A stretch of DNA of 64,000 bases, from positions 14,887-78,886 of the forward strand of contig DETL01000028.1 in the NCBI GenBank assembly GCA_002361625.1. The letters run 5' to 3'. This DNA is from Bacteroidales bacterium UBA3289. Its GTDB lineage: Bacteria > Bacteroidota > Bacteroidia > Bacteroidales > UBA932. Position 1 is the stretch's first letter, and every line of letters begins with the position of its first letter. Under the pieces are notes generated by a model. That model was not told the DNA's origin, searched no databases, and was given only the letters and a program-made list of their open reading frames with translations. The translations under genes were made by a program, and so were the position numbers. Below are positions 1 to 10,800 of this stretch, in pieces.

Positions 1-1531
1 CGGTGCGCTGCTTTTCCGTCAGGACGCCGCCCTTGAGATACAGGTCCTTCACCGGGATCTTCGTGCCTTCCTTGTCCCCGTTCACCACGTAGCCGCGGCT
101 GGTGGTCAGGGTGGTGATGATGGTCGCGTAGGTGGACGGACGGCCGATTTCCAGTTCCTCGAGCTTCTTGACGAGGGTGGCCTGGGAGTAGCGCGGCGGG
201 GCGGCCGTGTACTTGCACTGGGCGGTGATGCCCTTTTCGTCCATCCGGTCATCGACATGGAGTTCCGGCAGGACGAGATCGCCCTCTTCGGGATCCTCGT
301 CGTCCCGGCCTTCCAGGTACACCTTCATGAATCCGTCGAAGAGCATTTCCGACGCCTGGACGGCGTAGTGCTCGGCGCGTTTGTCGGAGGCGATCCGGAT
401 GGAGGTGTTCATGACCCGGGACTCGCTCATCTGGGAGGCGACGGTGCGCTTCCAGATCAGTTCGTAGAGCTTTTTCTCCTGGGCCGTTCCGTCGATGGTC
501 GCGTTCTCGATGAAGGTGGGGCGGATGGCCTCATGGGCCTCCTGGGCGCCCTTGGTCTTGGTGCGGTACTGGCGGGTATGGGAATACTCCTCGCCGAAGT
601 TTTCCAGGATGAATTTCCGGGCCGTTCCCAGCGCGAGGGTGGAAAGATTGACCGAGTCGGTACGCATGTAGGTGATCAGACCCCGTTCATACAGGGTCTG
701 CGCCACGCGCATGGTCGTCGCGACGGGGAAATGCAGCTTGCGGGACGCTTCCTGCTGGAGCGTGGAGGTCGTGAAAGGCGGCGCCGGGAACCGGGTCGCT
801 TCCTTTTTCTCGAGCGAATCGATCCGGTAGGAGGCGCCGATGCTGTCTTCCAGGAACTTCCGGGCCTCTTCCTCGGAAGGGAAGCGGGTGTCCAGAAGGG
901 CCTTGACCTTCAGCGTGGCCGGCGTCCCTTCCGGATGGAAGAGCGCTTCCACGCGGTAATACGGCTCGCTGTGGAAGGCCATGATTTCCTTCTCGCGGTC
1001 CACGATCAGGCGCAGGGCGACGCTCTGTACCCGGCCGGCGGAAAGCTTGGGCTGGATCTTGCGCCACAGCACAGGCGAGAGCTCGAAGCCCACCAGACGG
1101 TCCAGCACGCGGCGGGCCTGCTGGGCGTCCACGAGGTTCCGGTCGATGTCCCGGGGATGCTGGATGGCTTCCAGGATGGCCGGTTTGGTAATTTCATGGA
1201 ACACGATGCGGCGGGTCTTCGCCGGGTCCAGGCCCAGGGTTTCCGACAGGTGCCAGGAAATGGCCTCTCCCTCGCGGTCCTCATCGGAAGCGAGCCAGAC
1301 GGTCTGGGCGGCGGATGAAAGCTTCTTCAGTTCCGCGACGACTTTCTTCTTGTCGGCAGGGACGACGTATTCCGGCTGGAAGCCGTGGGCGACGTCCACG
1401 CCCAGTTTCTTTTCCTGCAAGTCACGGATATGTCCGATGCTGGCTTTGACGAGATAATCTTTCCCTAGATACTTCTGGATGGTCTTCACCTTGCCGGGAG
1501 ACTCCACGATGACCAGATTTTTTCCCTCCAT
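1..1531 (-). CDS. topA: DNA topoisomerase I, N-terminal part (cut by window edge)
   Basis: Type IA topoisomerase that relaxes negative supercoils by a transient 5'-phosphotyrosine break. The first residues, MEGKNLVIVESPGKVKTIQ, are the Toprim start with the catalytic Glu (E9). SDEDREGEAI is the Toprim acidic motif, and GLITYMRTDSV carries the active-site Tyr (about residue 288). About 510 residues are visible; the C-terminal zinc-finger part lies beyond position 1. The ATG at 1531 fits the family N-terminus exactly. It is divergent from the PBP1A gene across 138 bases holding promoter-like boxes for both. Nothing looks damaged. The identification is secure. Confidence 0.97.
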   Translation of the reverse strand, partial: MEGKNLVIVESPGKVKTIQKYLGKDYLVKASIGHIRDLQEKKLGVDVAHGFQPEYVVPADKKKVVAELKKLSSAAQTVWLASDEDREGEAISWHLSETLGLDPAKTRRIVFHEITKPAILEAIQHPRDIDRNLVDAQQARRVLDRLVGFELSPVLWRKIQPKLSAGRVQSVALRLIVDREKEIMAFHSEPYYRVEALFHPEGTPATLKVKALLDTRFPSEEEARKFLEDSIGASYRIDSLEKKEATRFPAPPFTTSTLQQEASRKLHFPVATTMRVAQTLYERGLITYMRTDSVNLSTLALGTARKFILENFGEEYSHTRQYRTKTKGAQEAHEAIRPTFIENATIDGTAQEKKLYELIWKRTVASQMSESRVMNTSIRIASDKRAEHYAVQASEMLFDGFMKVYLEGRDDEDPEEGDLVLPELHVDDRMDEKGITAQCKYTAAPPRYSQATLVKKLEELEIGRPSTYATIITTLTTSRGYVVNGDKEGTKIPVKDLYLKGGVLTEKQRT

Positions 1532-1558
1532 ATTCTTCTGCGTTTACCTATTATTTTG

Positions 1559-1591
1559 CAAAGTAAGCGAGAATTCGGGCAATTTTCCAAA
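1559..1591 (-). promoter_or_regulatory. probable topA promoter
   Basis: Read on the minus strand, TTTG (plus 1588-1591) is followed after 22 bases by TACTTTG (plus 1559-1565), a one-base-short form of the Bacteroidetes -7 box TAnnTTTG. It lies 28 bases upstream of the topA ATG. The same TA-n-TTTG form appears upstream of the lipoprotein gene at 12775. This is pattern match only. Confidence 0.45.
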
Positions 1592-1600
1592 TTTTCTGAT

Positions 1601-1644
1601 TACTTTTGTAATTCGGAACATTCCGCAAGACCCTTTAGGTCTTG
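1601..1644 (+). promoter_or_regulatory. PBP1A -7 box and 5' UTR hairpin
   Basis: TACTTTTG at 1601-1608 matches the Bacteroidetes -7 consensus TAnnTTTG; no clear TTTG -33 box is seen. Downstream, 1626-1644 forms a perfect 7-bp hairpin (CAAGACC, loop CTTTA, GGTCTTG) inside the predicted leader, 25 bases before the ATG at 1670. The hairpin has no T-run, so it is not a terminator; it could affect mRNA stability or translation. Confidence 0.4.
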
Positions 1645-1669
1645 TACGCGTATAAAGAAATTTTTTAAG

Positions 1670-3985
1670 ATGTCAGAGAATACCCGCAAGAAGATCATCC
1701 GTTGGTTCTGGATCCTTCTCCTCGCCCCCATCGCCCTGGTGCTCGTGCTGCTGGGGATCGTTTGGGCCTTCGCCGAGATCCCGACCATCGAAGAGCTGGA
1801 GAATCCCGACAGCAAGCTCGCCACCCAGGTCATCGCCGAGGAAGGCGAGATCCTCACAACCTACCATATCGAAAACCGTACGTTCGTGGGCTATGACGAA
1901 CTGCCCCTGCACCTGGTGCAGGCGACCGTCGCCACGGAAGACGCCCGTTTCTACCGGCATTCCGGGATCGACATCCCGAGCCTTTTCCGCGTCCTGTTCA
2001 AGACGCTCCTCTCCCGTGACTCCAGCCAGGGCGGCGGTTCCACCATCACCCAGCAGCTGGCGAAGACGTTGTATCCCCGCAAGGAGCATGCCTCCAAGCT
2101 GGACATGGTCTGGATCAAGCTCCGCGAATGGATCACCGCCGTGAAACTCGAGCGCAACTATACGAAGGAGGAGATCGTGGACATGTACCTGAACGCCGTG
2201 TTCTTCGGATCCAACTCGTACGGGATCCAGTCCGCCTCCCTGCAGTTCTTCGGCAAGAACCCCATCGACCTCAAGGTGGAGGAGAGCGCCGTCCTCGTGG
2301 GCATGGTGAACAAACCCACCCGCTACAACCCCGCCATCAACCCCGACAAGGCCCTGGAACGGCGGAACCTGGTGCTCGGCCGCATGGTGGAGCACGATTA
2401 CCTGACGCGGGCGGAATGCGACTCCCTGCGGAACCTGCCCATCGAACTGCATACGCGCGGGATGGACCGCACCACGGGCGTGGGCCCCTACTTCCGCGAC
2501 ATGCTTCGCCGGACGATGTCCGCCGAGCGTCCGCGCCGGAAGGATTACCCCACCGTGGAGGATTTCCGGGCGGATTCCCTCCAGTGGGCCGACGACCCCC
2601 TGTACGGTTGGCTGAACAAGAACCTCAAGAACGACGGTACTCCGTATGACCTGGACAAGGACGGCCTGCGGATCTATACCACCATCAATTACAAGATGCA
2701 GCGCTATGCGGAGGAGGCGGTCGCCGAACACCTGGGGAAGAATCTCCAGAACGCCTTCTTCCGGGAACTCCGTGGCAAGAAGAATGCTCCGTTCGCAAAC
2801 GGGACGGACCAGAAGGTCATCGACGTCGCCATGTCCCAGGCCCGCCGCTGGAGCGACCGCAACCGCATGATGAAGGCCTCCGGCAAGTCTGATTCCGAGA
2901 TCCTCAAGAGTTTCTCCCAGAAGGTGCCCATGCGCGTGTTCACCTGGGACAAGCCCGGCTATCGGGACACCGTGATGACTCCGGATGATTCCATCCGCTA
3001 CTACAAGTCCTTCTTCCGGGCGGCCTTCATGGCCATCGAGCCGGTCACGGGACACATCCGCGCCTATGTGGGGGGACCCGACTACCGCTATTTCAAGTAT
3101 GACAATGTCCGGCAGGGCAAGCGCCAGGTGGGCTCCACCGTGAAGCCTTTCCTCTATACCCTGGCGATGGAGTCCGGCATGACCCCCTGCGACAAGGTGC
3201 TCAACGTGCCGCAGGTCCTGGTGGTGAACGGCGACCAGACCTGGACGCCGCAGGATCCGCATACGAGCGGAACGATGGTGGACCTCCGCTGGGGACTCGC
3301 GCAGAGTTCCAACTCGGTCGCGGCCTACCTGATGAAGCAGCTGGGACCCGAAGCGATGGTTGCGATGATGCACAAGATGGGCATCTCCGGCCGTATCGAC
3401 CCGGTCGTCTCCCTGTGCGTAGGCTCGGCGGACCTCTCCGTCTATGAAATGGTCACGGCCTACAACACGTTCCCTTCCCGGGGCCTGTACACCTATCCGC
3501 TGTTTGTCACGCGGATCGAGGACAGCGATGGCAACGTTCTCGGACAGTTCTCCGACCGCCGCCATGAAGCCGTCTCCGAGGATGCGGCCTACGCCATGAT
3601 TCAGATGATGCGGGGCGTCGTGGACGGAGGAACGGGCTCCCGCCTCCGCTTCCGCTATGGCCTCAGCGGTCCCATCGCCGGCAAGACCGGCACCACCAAC
3701 GACAATTCCGACGGCTGGTTCATCGGCTATACGCCTACCATCACCGCCGGCGTCTGGGTGGGTGCGGAGGACCGGTATGTCCATTTTGCCTCCACCGCCC
3801 TGGGCCAGGGAGCCAACATGGCGCTCCCCATCTGGGGAATCTGGATGAAGAAAGTCCTGGCGGACGGAACGCTCGGAATCTCTTCGAACGACGTTTTCCC
3901 GGCAGGGGTGGAGCGTTCCTTCTGCAACGGAGAGGAGGGGGCCGCCGCCGCGAAGTCCGACCTGGAAGAATACTACTTTGAATAA
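1670..3985 (+). CDS. mrcA: class A penicillin-binding protein 1A
   Basis: Bifunctional peptidoglycan synthase (glycosyltransferase plus DD-transpeptidase), anchored in the inner membrane. A single TM helix lies near residues 12-32. The GT51 domain follows, with ATEDARFYRHSG (catalytic Glu about 90), QGGGSTITQQLAK and EEIVDMYLNAVFFG. The transpeptidase has SxxK at S489-TV-K492, SxN at S546-S547-N548 and KTGTT at K672, so both activities look intact. The 771-residue length is normal. The frame is open back to 1556, but the ATG at 1670 (MSENTRKK) lies just before the TM helix and downstream of the promoter-like box. It heads a plus-strand run with ddl, prmC and the U32 gene at gaps of 1-9 bases. 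Confidence 0.96.
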   Translation: MSENTRKKIIRWFWILLLAPIALVLVLLGIVWAFAEIPTIEELENPDSKLATQVIAEEGEILTTYHIENRTFVGYDELPLHLVQATVATEDARFYRHSGIDIPSLFRVLFKTLLSRDSSQGGGSTITQQLAKTLYPRKEHASKLDMVWIKLREWITAVKLERNYTKEEIVDMYLNAVFFGSNSYGIQSASLQFFGKNPIDLKVEESAVLVGMVNKPTRYNPAINPDKALERRNLVLGRMVEHDYLTRAECDSLRNLPIELHTRGMDRTTGVGPYFRDMLRRTMSAERPRRKDYPTVEDFRADSLQWADDPLYGWLNKNLKNDGTPYDLDKDGLRIYTTINYKMQRYAEEAVAEHLGKNLQNAFFRELRGKKNAPFANGTDQKVIDVAMSQARRWSDRNRMMKASGKSDSEILKSFSQKVPMRVFTWDKPGYRDTVMTPDDSIRYYKSFFRAAFMAIEPVTGHIRAYVGGPDYRYFKYDNVRQGKRQVGSTVKPFLYTLAMESGMTPCDKVLNVPQVLVVNGDQTWTPQDPHTSGTMVDLRWGLAQSSNSVAAYLMKQLGPEAMVAMMHKMGISGRIDPVVSLCVGSADLSVYEMVTAYNTFPSRGLYTYPLFVTRIEDSDGNVLGQFSDRRHEAVSEDAAYAMIQMMRGVVDGGTGSRLRFRYGLSGPIAGKTGTTNDNSDGWFIGYTPTITAGVWVGAEDRYVHFASTALGQGANMALPIWGIWMKKVLADGTLGISSNDVFPAGVERSFCNGEEGAAAAKSDLEEYYFE

Positions 3986-3994
3986 CGATACTTT

Positions 3995-5014
3995 ATGTCT
4001 GATTGCAAACGGATAGCCGTCATCTATGGAAGTGATTCCTCCGAATGGGAGGTCTCGTGCCGGAGCGGGGAGTTCACCGCCTCCCGCATTGACGAATTCA
4101 AATACGATGTCTATGAAATCTTCGCCCGTTTCGGGGACTGGAAGCTTGTCGCCATGCGGAAAGCCAATGCGATGCGGGTCCCGTTCCCCGAGGGAGCGCA
4201 ACCCCAGGTGGACAAGACGGATTTCTCCGTCCGCGTCCTGGGCGAGAAGGTGAATTTCGACTTTGTCTATATCATGCAGCATGGCGCTCCGGGCGAGACC
4301 GGCCTCCTGCAGGGATATTTCGAGATGCTGGGCATCCCGCACTCTTCCTGCAGCGCTTTCGTCACCACGGTGGCCTTTGACAAGTATTCCTGCAAGAGCT
4401 ACCTCCGCGGGGAAGATTACGTGAAACTGGCTCCGGACGCCTTCTACCGGAAAGGGGAGGACCTGGATACTTTCGTCTCCCGGACGCTGGAGCGGCTGGG
4501 CCTGCCCCTGTTCGTGAAGCCCACCGCCGGCGGTTCCAGCTTCGGCATCACCCGGGTTACGGAGGCGGAGGAACTGCCCGCCGCCGTCCGGTATGCCCTG
4601 ACGGAAGGGGACACGGTCATCGTGGAGCGGGGAATCCAGTCGGAGCATGAACTCACCTGCGCCGTCTATTTCGACGGCGAGAAGGTGAAGGCGCTCCCCG
4701 TCATCGAAATCATTTCCCAGACCGGATGGTTCGATTACGACGCAAAATACAACGGCCTCAGCCAGGAAGTGTGCCCGGCCGAAATCCCGAATGCCTTGAC
4801 CGAGCGTATCCAGGATATCTCCCGGCGCATCTATCGCCGTCTCGGCTGCAAGGGACTGGTCCGGATGGACTATATCGTCGCTACGGACGGGATCTATTTC
4901 CTGGAAGTGAACATCATCCCGGGCATGACCAACGCGTCGCTGGTCCCGAAGATGGTCCGTGCCGCCGGCATGAACATCACCGATTTCCTGACCACGATCA
5001 TCGAAAACGCCTAG
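3995..5014 (+). CDS. ddl: D-alanine--D-alanine ligase
   Basis: ATP-grasp ligase that makes the D-Ala-D-Ala dipeptide for peptidoglycan precursors in the cytoplasm. The N-terminal substrate region includes MQHGAPGETG. The ATP-grasp core has FVKPTAGGSSFGITRV (glycine-rich loop), and the metal-binding end has LEVNIIPGMTN (E304, N306). Its 339 residues are within the family range. It begins 9 bases after the PBP1A stop and ends 4 bases before prmC, so co-transcription with PBP1A is likely, putting two wall-synthesis steps in one unit. Confidence 0.95.
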   Translation: MSDCKRIAVIYGSDSSEWEVSCRSGEFTASRIDEFKYDVYEIFARFGDWKLVAMRKANAMRVPFPEGAQPQVDKTDFSVRVLGEKVNFDFVYIMQHGAPGETGLLQGYFEMLGIPHSSCSAFVTTVAFDKYSCKSYLRGEDYVKLAPDAFYRKGEDLDTFVSRTLERLGLPLFVKPTAGGSSFGITRVTEAEELPAAVRYALTEGDTVIVERGIQSEHELTCAVYFDGEKVKALPVIEIISQTGWFDYDAKYNGLSQEVCPAEIPNALTERIQDISRRIYRRLGCKGLVRMDYIVATDGIYFLEVNIIPGMTNASLVPKMVRAAGMNITDFLTTIIENA

Positions 5015-5018
5015 GCCC

Positions 5019-5921
5019 ATGCTCCTGTCCGAATTCATCCGGGATGGTGTCACCTCGCTGGAAAGCCTGTACCCCACGGCGGAGGCGAAGGCCGTCGTCC
5101 TGCAGCTTTGCTCCGAAGTGCTGGGCACCAAGAACTATACGCACATCATCGAGCCGCAGTACCAGATTGACAAGAAAAAGGTGCAGCCCCTCGCGGAAGC
5201 GATGGTCCGGCTCCAGGCCGGGGAACCCATCCAGTACGTAGTCGGAAAGACCGAGTTCTGCGGCCATATCTTCAAGGTGGACAAGAATGTCCTGGTCCCG
5301 CGTCCCGAGACGGAACTCCTGGTGCGGGAAGCCATCAAGCTGGCGGCCCGGATCAAGCAGCGCCGCATCCCTTACGGCCGGAGCGCCGAACCCGTGCGCA
5401 TCCTGGACCTTTGTACCGGATCGGGCAATATCGCCTGGACGGTCGCCCTGGCGGTCCCGGGATCGCGGGTCGTGGGGGTGGACAATTCGGAGGGCGCCCT
5501 GGATGTCGCCCGGAGCCAGAATTTCTCCGCCGAGATCAAGGCCTCCGGCGCCCAGGCTCCGACCTTCGTCAATGCCGATGTCCTGGATCCCGAACAGGAA
5601 TTCAACTTCGGGGAATTCGACCTCATCCTCTCCAATCCGCCCTATGTGATGGAGTCCGAGAAACATCTGATCCGGAAGAATGTCCTGGACTATGAGCCCG
5701 AGTCGGCCCTGTTCGTGCCGGATGAGGATCCGCTCAAGTTCTACCGGGCGATCGCCCGCTGGTCCACCCGGTTCCTGGCCTCCGAAGGCAAGGGCCTGAC
5801 GGAGATCAACGAGGTACTCGGGAAGGAGACGGAAGCCGTGTTCCGCGAGGCCGGCTTCGGCCAGACCGACATCGTCAAGGACTTCTACGACCGCAACCGC
5901 TTCATCTTCTACACGAAATAA
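5019..5921 (+). CDS. prmC: peptide chain release factor N5-glutamine methyltransferase
   Basis: SAM-dependent methylation of the GGQ glutamine of release factors RF1/RF2. The N-terminal helical domain covers about 1-95. The methyltransferase domain has the SAM loop ILDLCTGSGNIAW and the diagnostic NPPY motif (N206-PPY) that binds the substrate glutamine. Its 300 residues match the family. A short insert around KQRRIPYGRSAEP sits just before the SAM loop. It lies between ddl and the U32 gene; the next gene begins one base after its stop. Confidence 0.94.
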   Translation: MLLSEFIRDGVTSLESLYPTAEAKAVVLQLCSEVLGTKNYTHIIEPQYQIDKKKVQPLAEAMVRLQAGEPIQYVVGKTEFCGHIFKVDKNVLVPRPETELLVREAIKLAARIKQRRIPYGRSAEPVRILDLCTGSGNIAWTVALAVPGSRVVGVDNSEGALDVARSQNFSAEIKASGAQAPTFVNADVLDPEQEFNFGEFDLILSNPPYVMESEKHLIRKNVLDYEPESALFVPDEDPLKFYRAIARWSTRFLASEGKGLTEINEVLGKETEAVFREAGFGQTDIVKDFYDRNRFIFYTK

Positions 5922-5922
5922 C

Positions 5923-7731
5923 GTGCGTCCCCTCGAGCTTCTCGCGCCCGCCCGTACGGCAGAAATCGGCATGGCAGCCATCGACTGCGGTGCCGATGCC
6001 GTCTATATCGCCGGCCCGGCCTTCGGGGCGCGGCAGGCGGCCGGGAATCCGGTGGAGGACATCCGCCGTCTCTGCGACTATGCGCATCAGTTCGGCGTCC
6101 GGATCTACGTGACTTTCAACACGCTGGTCTATGAGGAGGAAATCCCGGAGGCGCGGCGTCTCCTGCAGGAGCTCTCCGATGCCGGGGTGGATGCCCTCAT
6201 CGTCCAGGATCCGGCCGTGACGCAGCTGGCCCCGGAGGGGATGGTCCTCCACGCCTCCACCCAGTGCGCCATCCGGACGCCGGAAAAGGCCCGCTTCACC
6301 GAGAGTCTGGGATACGGGCGGCTGGTGCTGGAGCGGGAACTCTCGCTGGATCAGATCCGTTCCATCCGGGAGGCGGTAGGGGCGGAGCTGGAATGTTTTG
6401 TCCATGGCGCCCTTTGCGTCTGTTACAGCGGACAGTGTTATCTCTCGGAGTATCTTTCGGGGCGGAGTGCGAACCGGGGCGCCTGCATCCAGGCCTGCCG
6501 GTCGCTCTATGACCTGGAGGACGGGGAAGGCCATGTCCTGGTCCGGAACAAGGCGCTGCTCTCGCTGAAGGATTTCAACCTGATCCACCGCTTGGAGGAC
6601 CTGGCCGAGGCTGGTGCGGATTCCTTCAAGATCGAGGGCCGTCTCAAGAGCATATCCTATGTCCGGAATGTCGTCCGGGCCTATTCCGAGGCGCTGGACG
6701 CCCTGGTCCGCCGTTTTCCGGACAAATATCGCCGCAGTTCTTTCGGAACGGTCCGGGGCGGTTTCGCGCCCAACCTTCGGAAGACCTTCAACCGGGACTA
6801 TACGGAACTTTTCCTGGACGGGCGGCGCGGTTCCTGGTCCTCGATGGAAGCCCCCAAGTCCATGGGCGAGTACATCGGCACGGTCGCTTCCATCCGAAGC
6901 GGGGTCGTGACGGTGCAGGCGGCGGATCCCTCCCTCCTGCTCCATAACGGCGACGGCTTCGCTTTCGTGGACCGGAACGGGGAAATCGTCGGTTTCCGGG
7001 GCGATGTCTGCGAGGGGTTTGTCATCCGCTGCAAGCCTGTGGAGGGCCTGAAGCCCGGTTTGCGGCTGTACCGCAATATCGACGCGGAATTCGAACACCG
7101 GCTGGAAGCGGACCGTCCGGTCCGGGAAATCGCCGTACAGGTGCAGGTCCGGCTGGCCTCCGGGAGCATTTCGGCCGAGGCCGTCACCGAGGATGGCCGT
7201 ACGGCCGTCGTCTCCGGGGAAATGGCTGTCGACCCGGCCCGGGACCCGGAACGCATGCTGGATACCGTCCGGACACAGCTTTCCAAGCGGACGGGAAACT
7301 ATTCATTTGCGGTGACCGGGGTGGAGTCGGACTGTTCCGTCCCCTTCGTCCCCGTCTCTTTCCTGAACGGCATCCGCCGCTCCCTGGCGGAGAGGCTTGA
7401 CGTCCTGCCGGTCCGGATGCTGCCTTTGCGGGAAGGAGTCATCGACCCGGTTTCCGCACCGGAAACGCTTTCCTATAAGGACAATGTGGCGAACTCCCTC
7501 GCCCGGGCCGTTTACCGGGAGCGGGGCGCCACTGAAATGGAGGATGCCTATGAACTCACCCATCGTGAGGGCATCGAATACATGCGCACCAAGTACTGCC
7601 TTCGCCACGAACTGGGCATCTGTCCCAAACAGCGTCCCGGAACCCGTCCCGATCCGCTGTATCTCCGGAACAATGGCCGTCGGCTCCGCCTGGACTTCGA
7701 CTGCCGCGCCTGCGAGATGACGGTGCGGTGA
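5923..7731 (+). CDS. rlhA: U32 peptidase-like protein, probable 23S rRNA hydroxylation factor (RlhA family)
   Basis: The start MRPLELLAPARTAEIGMAAIDCGAD and the U32 core VHGALCVCYSGQCYLS followed by GRSANRGACIQACR are hallmarks of the family. In E. coli, RlhA introduces 5-hydroxycytidine at 23S rRNA C2501. The clustered cysteines probably bind an Fe-S centre. The 602 residues include the extra C-terminal region typical of RlhA-type members rather than of short collagenase-like U32 proteins. The start is GTG at 5923, one base after prmC stops, which indicates tight coupling. RlhA rather than a peptidase is a family inference; the fold is certain. Confidence 0.85.
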   Translation: MRPLELLAPARTAEIGMAAIDCGADAVYIAGPAFGARQAAGNPVEDIRRLCDYAHQFGVRIYVTFNTLVYEEEIPEARRLLQELSDAGVDALIVQDPAVTQLAPEGMVLHASTQCAIRTPEKARFTESLGYGRLVLERELSLDQIRSIREAVGAELECFVHGALCVCYSGQCYLSEYLSGRSANRGACIQACRSLYDLEDGEGHVLVRNKALLSLKDFNLIHRLEDLAEAGADSFKIEGRLKSISYVRNVVRAYSEALDALVRRFPDKYRRSSFGTVRGGFAPNLRKTFNRDYTELFLDGRRGSWSSMEAPKSMGEYIGTVASIRSGVVTVQAADPSLLLHNGDGFAFVDRNGEIVGFRGDVCEGFVIRCKPVEGLKPGLRLYRNIDAEFEHRLEADRPVREIAVQVQVRLASGSISAEAVTEDGRTAVVSGEMAVDPARDPERMLDTVRTQLSKRTGNYSFAVTGVESDCSVPFVPVSFLNGIRRSLAERLDVLPVRMLPLREGVIDPVSAPETLSYKDNVANSLARAVYRERGATEMEDAYELTHREGIEYMRTKYCLRHELGICPKQRPGTRPDPLYLRNNGRRLRLDFDCRACEMTVR

Positions 7732-7736
7732 TAATA

Positions 7737-7770
7737 AAAACGCCTTGGGTAAACTCACCCAAGGCGTTTT
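7737..7770. terminator. bidirectional rho-independent terminator
   Basis: Perfect inverted repeat AAAACGCCTTGGGT / ACCCAAGGCGTTTT with a 6-base loop, giving an A/T run on either side. It lies between the convergent rlhA (+) and TonB-dependent receptor (-) genes and can serve both. Confidence 0.92.
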
Positions 7771-7810
7771 CGTTAATGTGTTGTCTTTCATCTGTTTTGC
7801 CGAAACAGTG

Positions 7811-10800
7811 CTAGAAGAACAGGCGGGCGCTCAGGAGCAGCTGCCAGGTGTTGAACGTGTTGCGGTAGTTCTTGACGGTCGGGGCGTTGAAGGTATAGAC
7901 GCCTTCGCTGCCGGCCTTGCTGATCTCGAGGATGTTCTCGGAGCTGACCTGCTTGGTGAGACCCCAGTTGGAGTTGATCAGGTTGGCGACGTTCAGGACG
8001 TCCACGCCCACCTGCAGGGTCGTCGGCTTGCCGGCGACGTCCAGGATGAAGTCCTGCGCCACCTTCAGGTTGAGGCGGTTCTGCCAGGGAGCGACCTTGG
8101 CGCCGCGCTCGGAGTACTGGCCGCGGTGCTTGGAGAGGTAGCTGTCGTTCTCGATGAATTCCTTGAAGGCGGCTTTGTTGGCTTCGTCCTTGAAGTTCAT
8201 CTTGGCGAGATCGGCGTCGGTGGGGATGTACATCAGGTTCTGGGAACCGCCCACGCCGGTGACGTCATTGACATACCTGCCGGAACGGACACCGAAGGTG
8301 TAGGAATAGCGGGTGTAGGAGTAACCGCCCACGAAGCAGTGGTTGAAGCCCTCGTAGAACAGGCCCAGGGTGGTGGCGAGGTGCTTGCCTTCCTGGATCT
8401 TGTAGCCGATGTTGGCGATCACGCGGTTCGGGGAGACGAAGGCGGAGTGGCCGAGTTCGGGCTTGTTGGAACCGTTCACGCTGTAGTTGCCGCCGGAGAA
8501 CAGGGAGGAAACCTGGTCGCCGTAGCCTTCCTGGATGGACTTGGAGTCGCTGCGGGTGTAGGCCGCCATGAGGCTCAGGCCATTGTTGAAGTTCTTGGAG
8601 AGCTGGGCGGTCACGGAGTAGTAGGTGCCGTGGAGGTTGGAGTTCGTCAGGTAGTACGGGCTCACGGTGCCGCCGAGGCTGTTCTTGATCCGCTCGGAGG
8701 TCCAGGAGGCACGCTTGCCGGGTTCGCCGGGGAGCTGAATGCCGTCACCTTCGACATAACCGAGACGAAGGGCCTGCACGGTGTTGAAATCGTAGTTGTA
8801 GATGCCTTCGATGGATCCCTTGATGCCGCCGGGGAGGTTCACGTCCACGGCGAGGGAAGTCTTCCAGGTGGTAGGCATCTTCAGGTTCTTGTCGATGAGG
8901 GTGGCTCCGGTCGGAGCGGCGAGATCCTGGGCCTTGAACGTGCCGCCGTAGATGTCCTTCAGGATCTCATCCGTGGTGGCGTGGAAGCTCGGGGTGTTCG
9001 GGTTCGTGCCGTCGGTGTCGATATACTGGGCCTGGATGCAGTTGCTGTTGCCGGCCACGGAAACGATCCACACGAACGGAATGCGGCCGGTGTACAGGCC
9101 GGAACCGCCGCGGACCACGAGGTTGCGGTTCTTCAGGACATCCCAGTTGAAGCCGATGCGCGGGGAGAGGTTGATGCGGGCCTTCGGCATGTCGGCGGTG
9201 CTCAGGCCCTTCATGGACTGGCTGCCGGCGGCAAGCTGGAGGAATTCCTTGTTCTCATTGCCGGCGATGGTCGGGTAGAACGGGAGTTCGGCGCGGAGGC
9301 CGACGGTGAGCTTGAAGTAGTCGCTGAAGTCGAACTCGTCCTGGAGGTAGGCGGAAGCCTGGTTGTAGCTGAAGGCCGGGAATACCTGGGCGAGGTCGTC
9401 GCGGTTGGAGTGGGTGATGGCGAAGGCCACCGGCTTGCCCTCGGAGAGGAAGGACTCCCAGCTGTCATAGACATAGTAGCCGAGGCCGCCCTGCATGAAA
9501 CCGTTCTTGGTGTTGTCGTACTCGTACTGGAGACCGGCGACGAAGTTGTTGATGCCGGCGGACCAGGTGAGTTCGTCCGTGACGACGACGGTGTGCACGT
9601 CGCGGAGGTTGCCGAAGGTGAACGGGTCGGGACCGAAGGAAGTCAGCACGGCCCGGTTGTCCTTGCCGTCCTTGTCCTTGTAGTTTTCGAGGATGTCCAC
9701 GGTCGGGAAATTGCCGCCCACGAAGCTGCGGGGCTCGTTCTGGTGGGACCAGGTGGCACGCAGCATGTTGGCGCCCTTGCCGTCGAACAGGCGGGAGTTC
9801 AGTTCAGCCGCCACGGAGGTGAAGTTTTGCTCCTGATAGTACCTGCTGGACTCGAAGAACTGGGCATAGGTGGACGTACGGCCGTAGGTGTTGCGGTCAT
9901 ACGGGTTCGGGTTGATGGGGTTCACCGAGCTGGACGGGGAGTTGGAGTCGAAGTTGTGCGTGTGGCTCACGCGGAGGTTGAGCTTGTTCTCGGAGTTGAT
10001 GATCCAGTCCAGACGGCCCATGACCTTGTAGTCCGGGGTGCTCAGGGAATAGCCCTGGTAACGGCCCGGATTGTATCCGTATTTGCTGTCGAGGGTGTTC
10101 AGGACTTCCTCCATGAAGGATTCCGTCGGGCGGACGACATCCGTATTCGGGACGAAATTCGGGTCCACGCGGCCGGAAGCCGTGCTCACGACCTTGTTGG
10201 AACCGGGAACGGTATCGGCCGTGTATTCGGCGTTGATGAAGAAGAACAGCTTGTTCTTGATGATGGGGCCGCCCACGGTGAATCCGACCGTGTTATTCAG
10301 GAAGTCGGTCTTGTTCAGGTCTTCGCCTTCCACCTTGTAGCCGCGGACGGCCTGGGAGGTGTAGTAGTCATAGACGGAGGCGTGGAAGTCGTTGGTACCG
10401 CTCTTGGTGACGGCGTTGATCGCACCGCCGGTGAAGCCGGAGTGACGGACGTCGAACGGGGTGATGTTCACGCTCATCTGTTCGATGGCGTCCAGGGAGA
10501 TCGGGCTTCCGCCGGCCGGCAGGTTGGAACCGATACCGAAGGCGTTGTTGAAGGCCGCACCGTCCACGGTGACATAGGAGGAACGGTAGTTCCCGCCGCC
10601 CACGGCCAGGCCGTTGGTGGTGGTGGAGGCCTGCGGCGTGAGCTTCATCACGTCGTTCATGCTGCGGCTTACGGTCGGAAGGGACTGCATCGTACGCTGG
10701 CTGACGGCGGTACCGGCGCCGGAGCGCTTGATGTTCATGCCGGAGTCATTGCCGTCGGCCACGAACACGGCCGCGTCGAGGTTCAGGGATTCATCCTCCA

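Noticed and set aside
1673..5131. 1152-codon open frame on the minus strand over PBP1A and ddl
   Set aside because: Antisense shadow of two certain genes; no signal, domain or motif, and composition follows the complementary codon bias.
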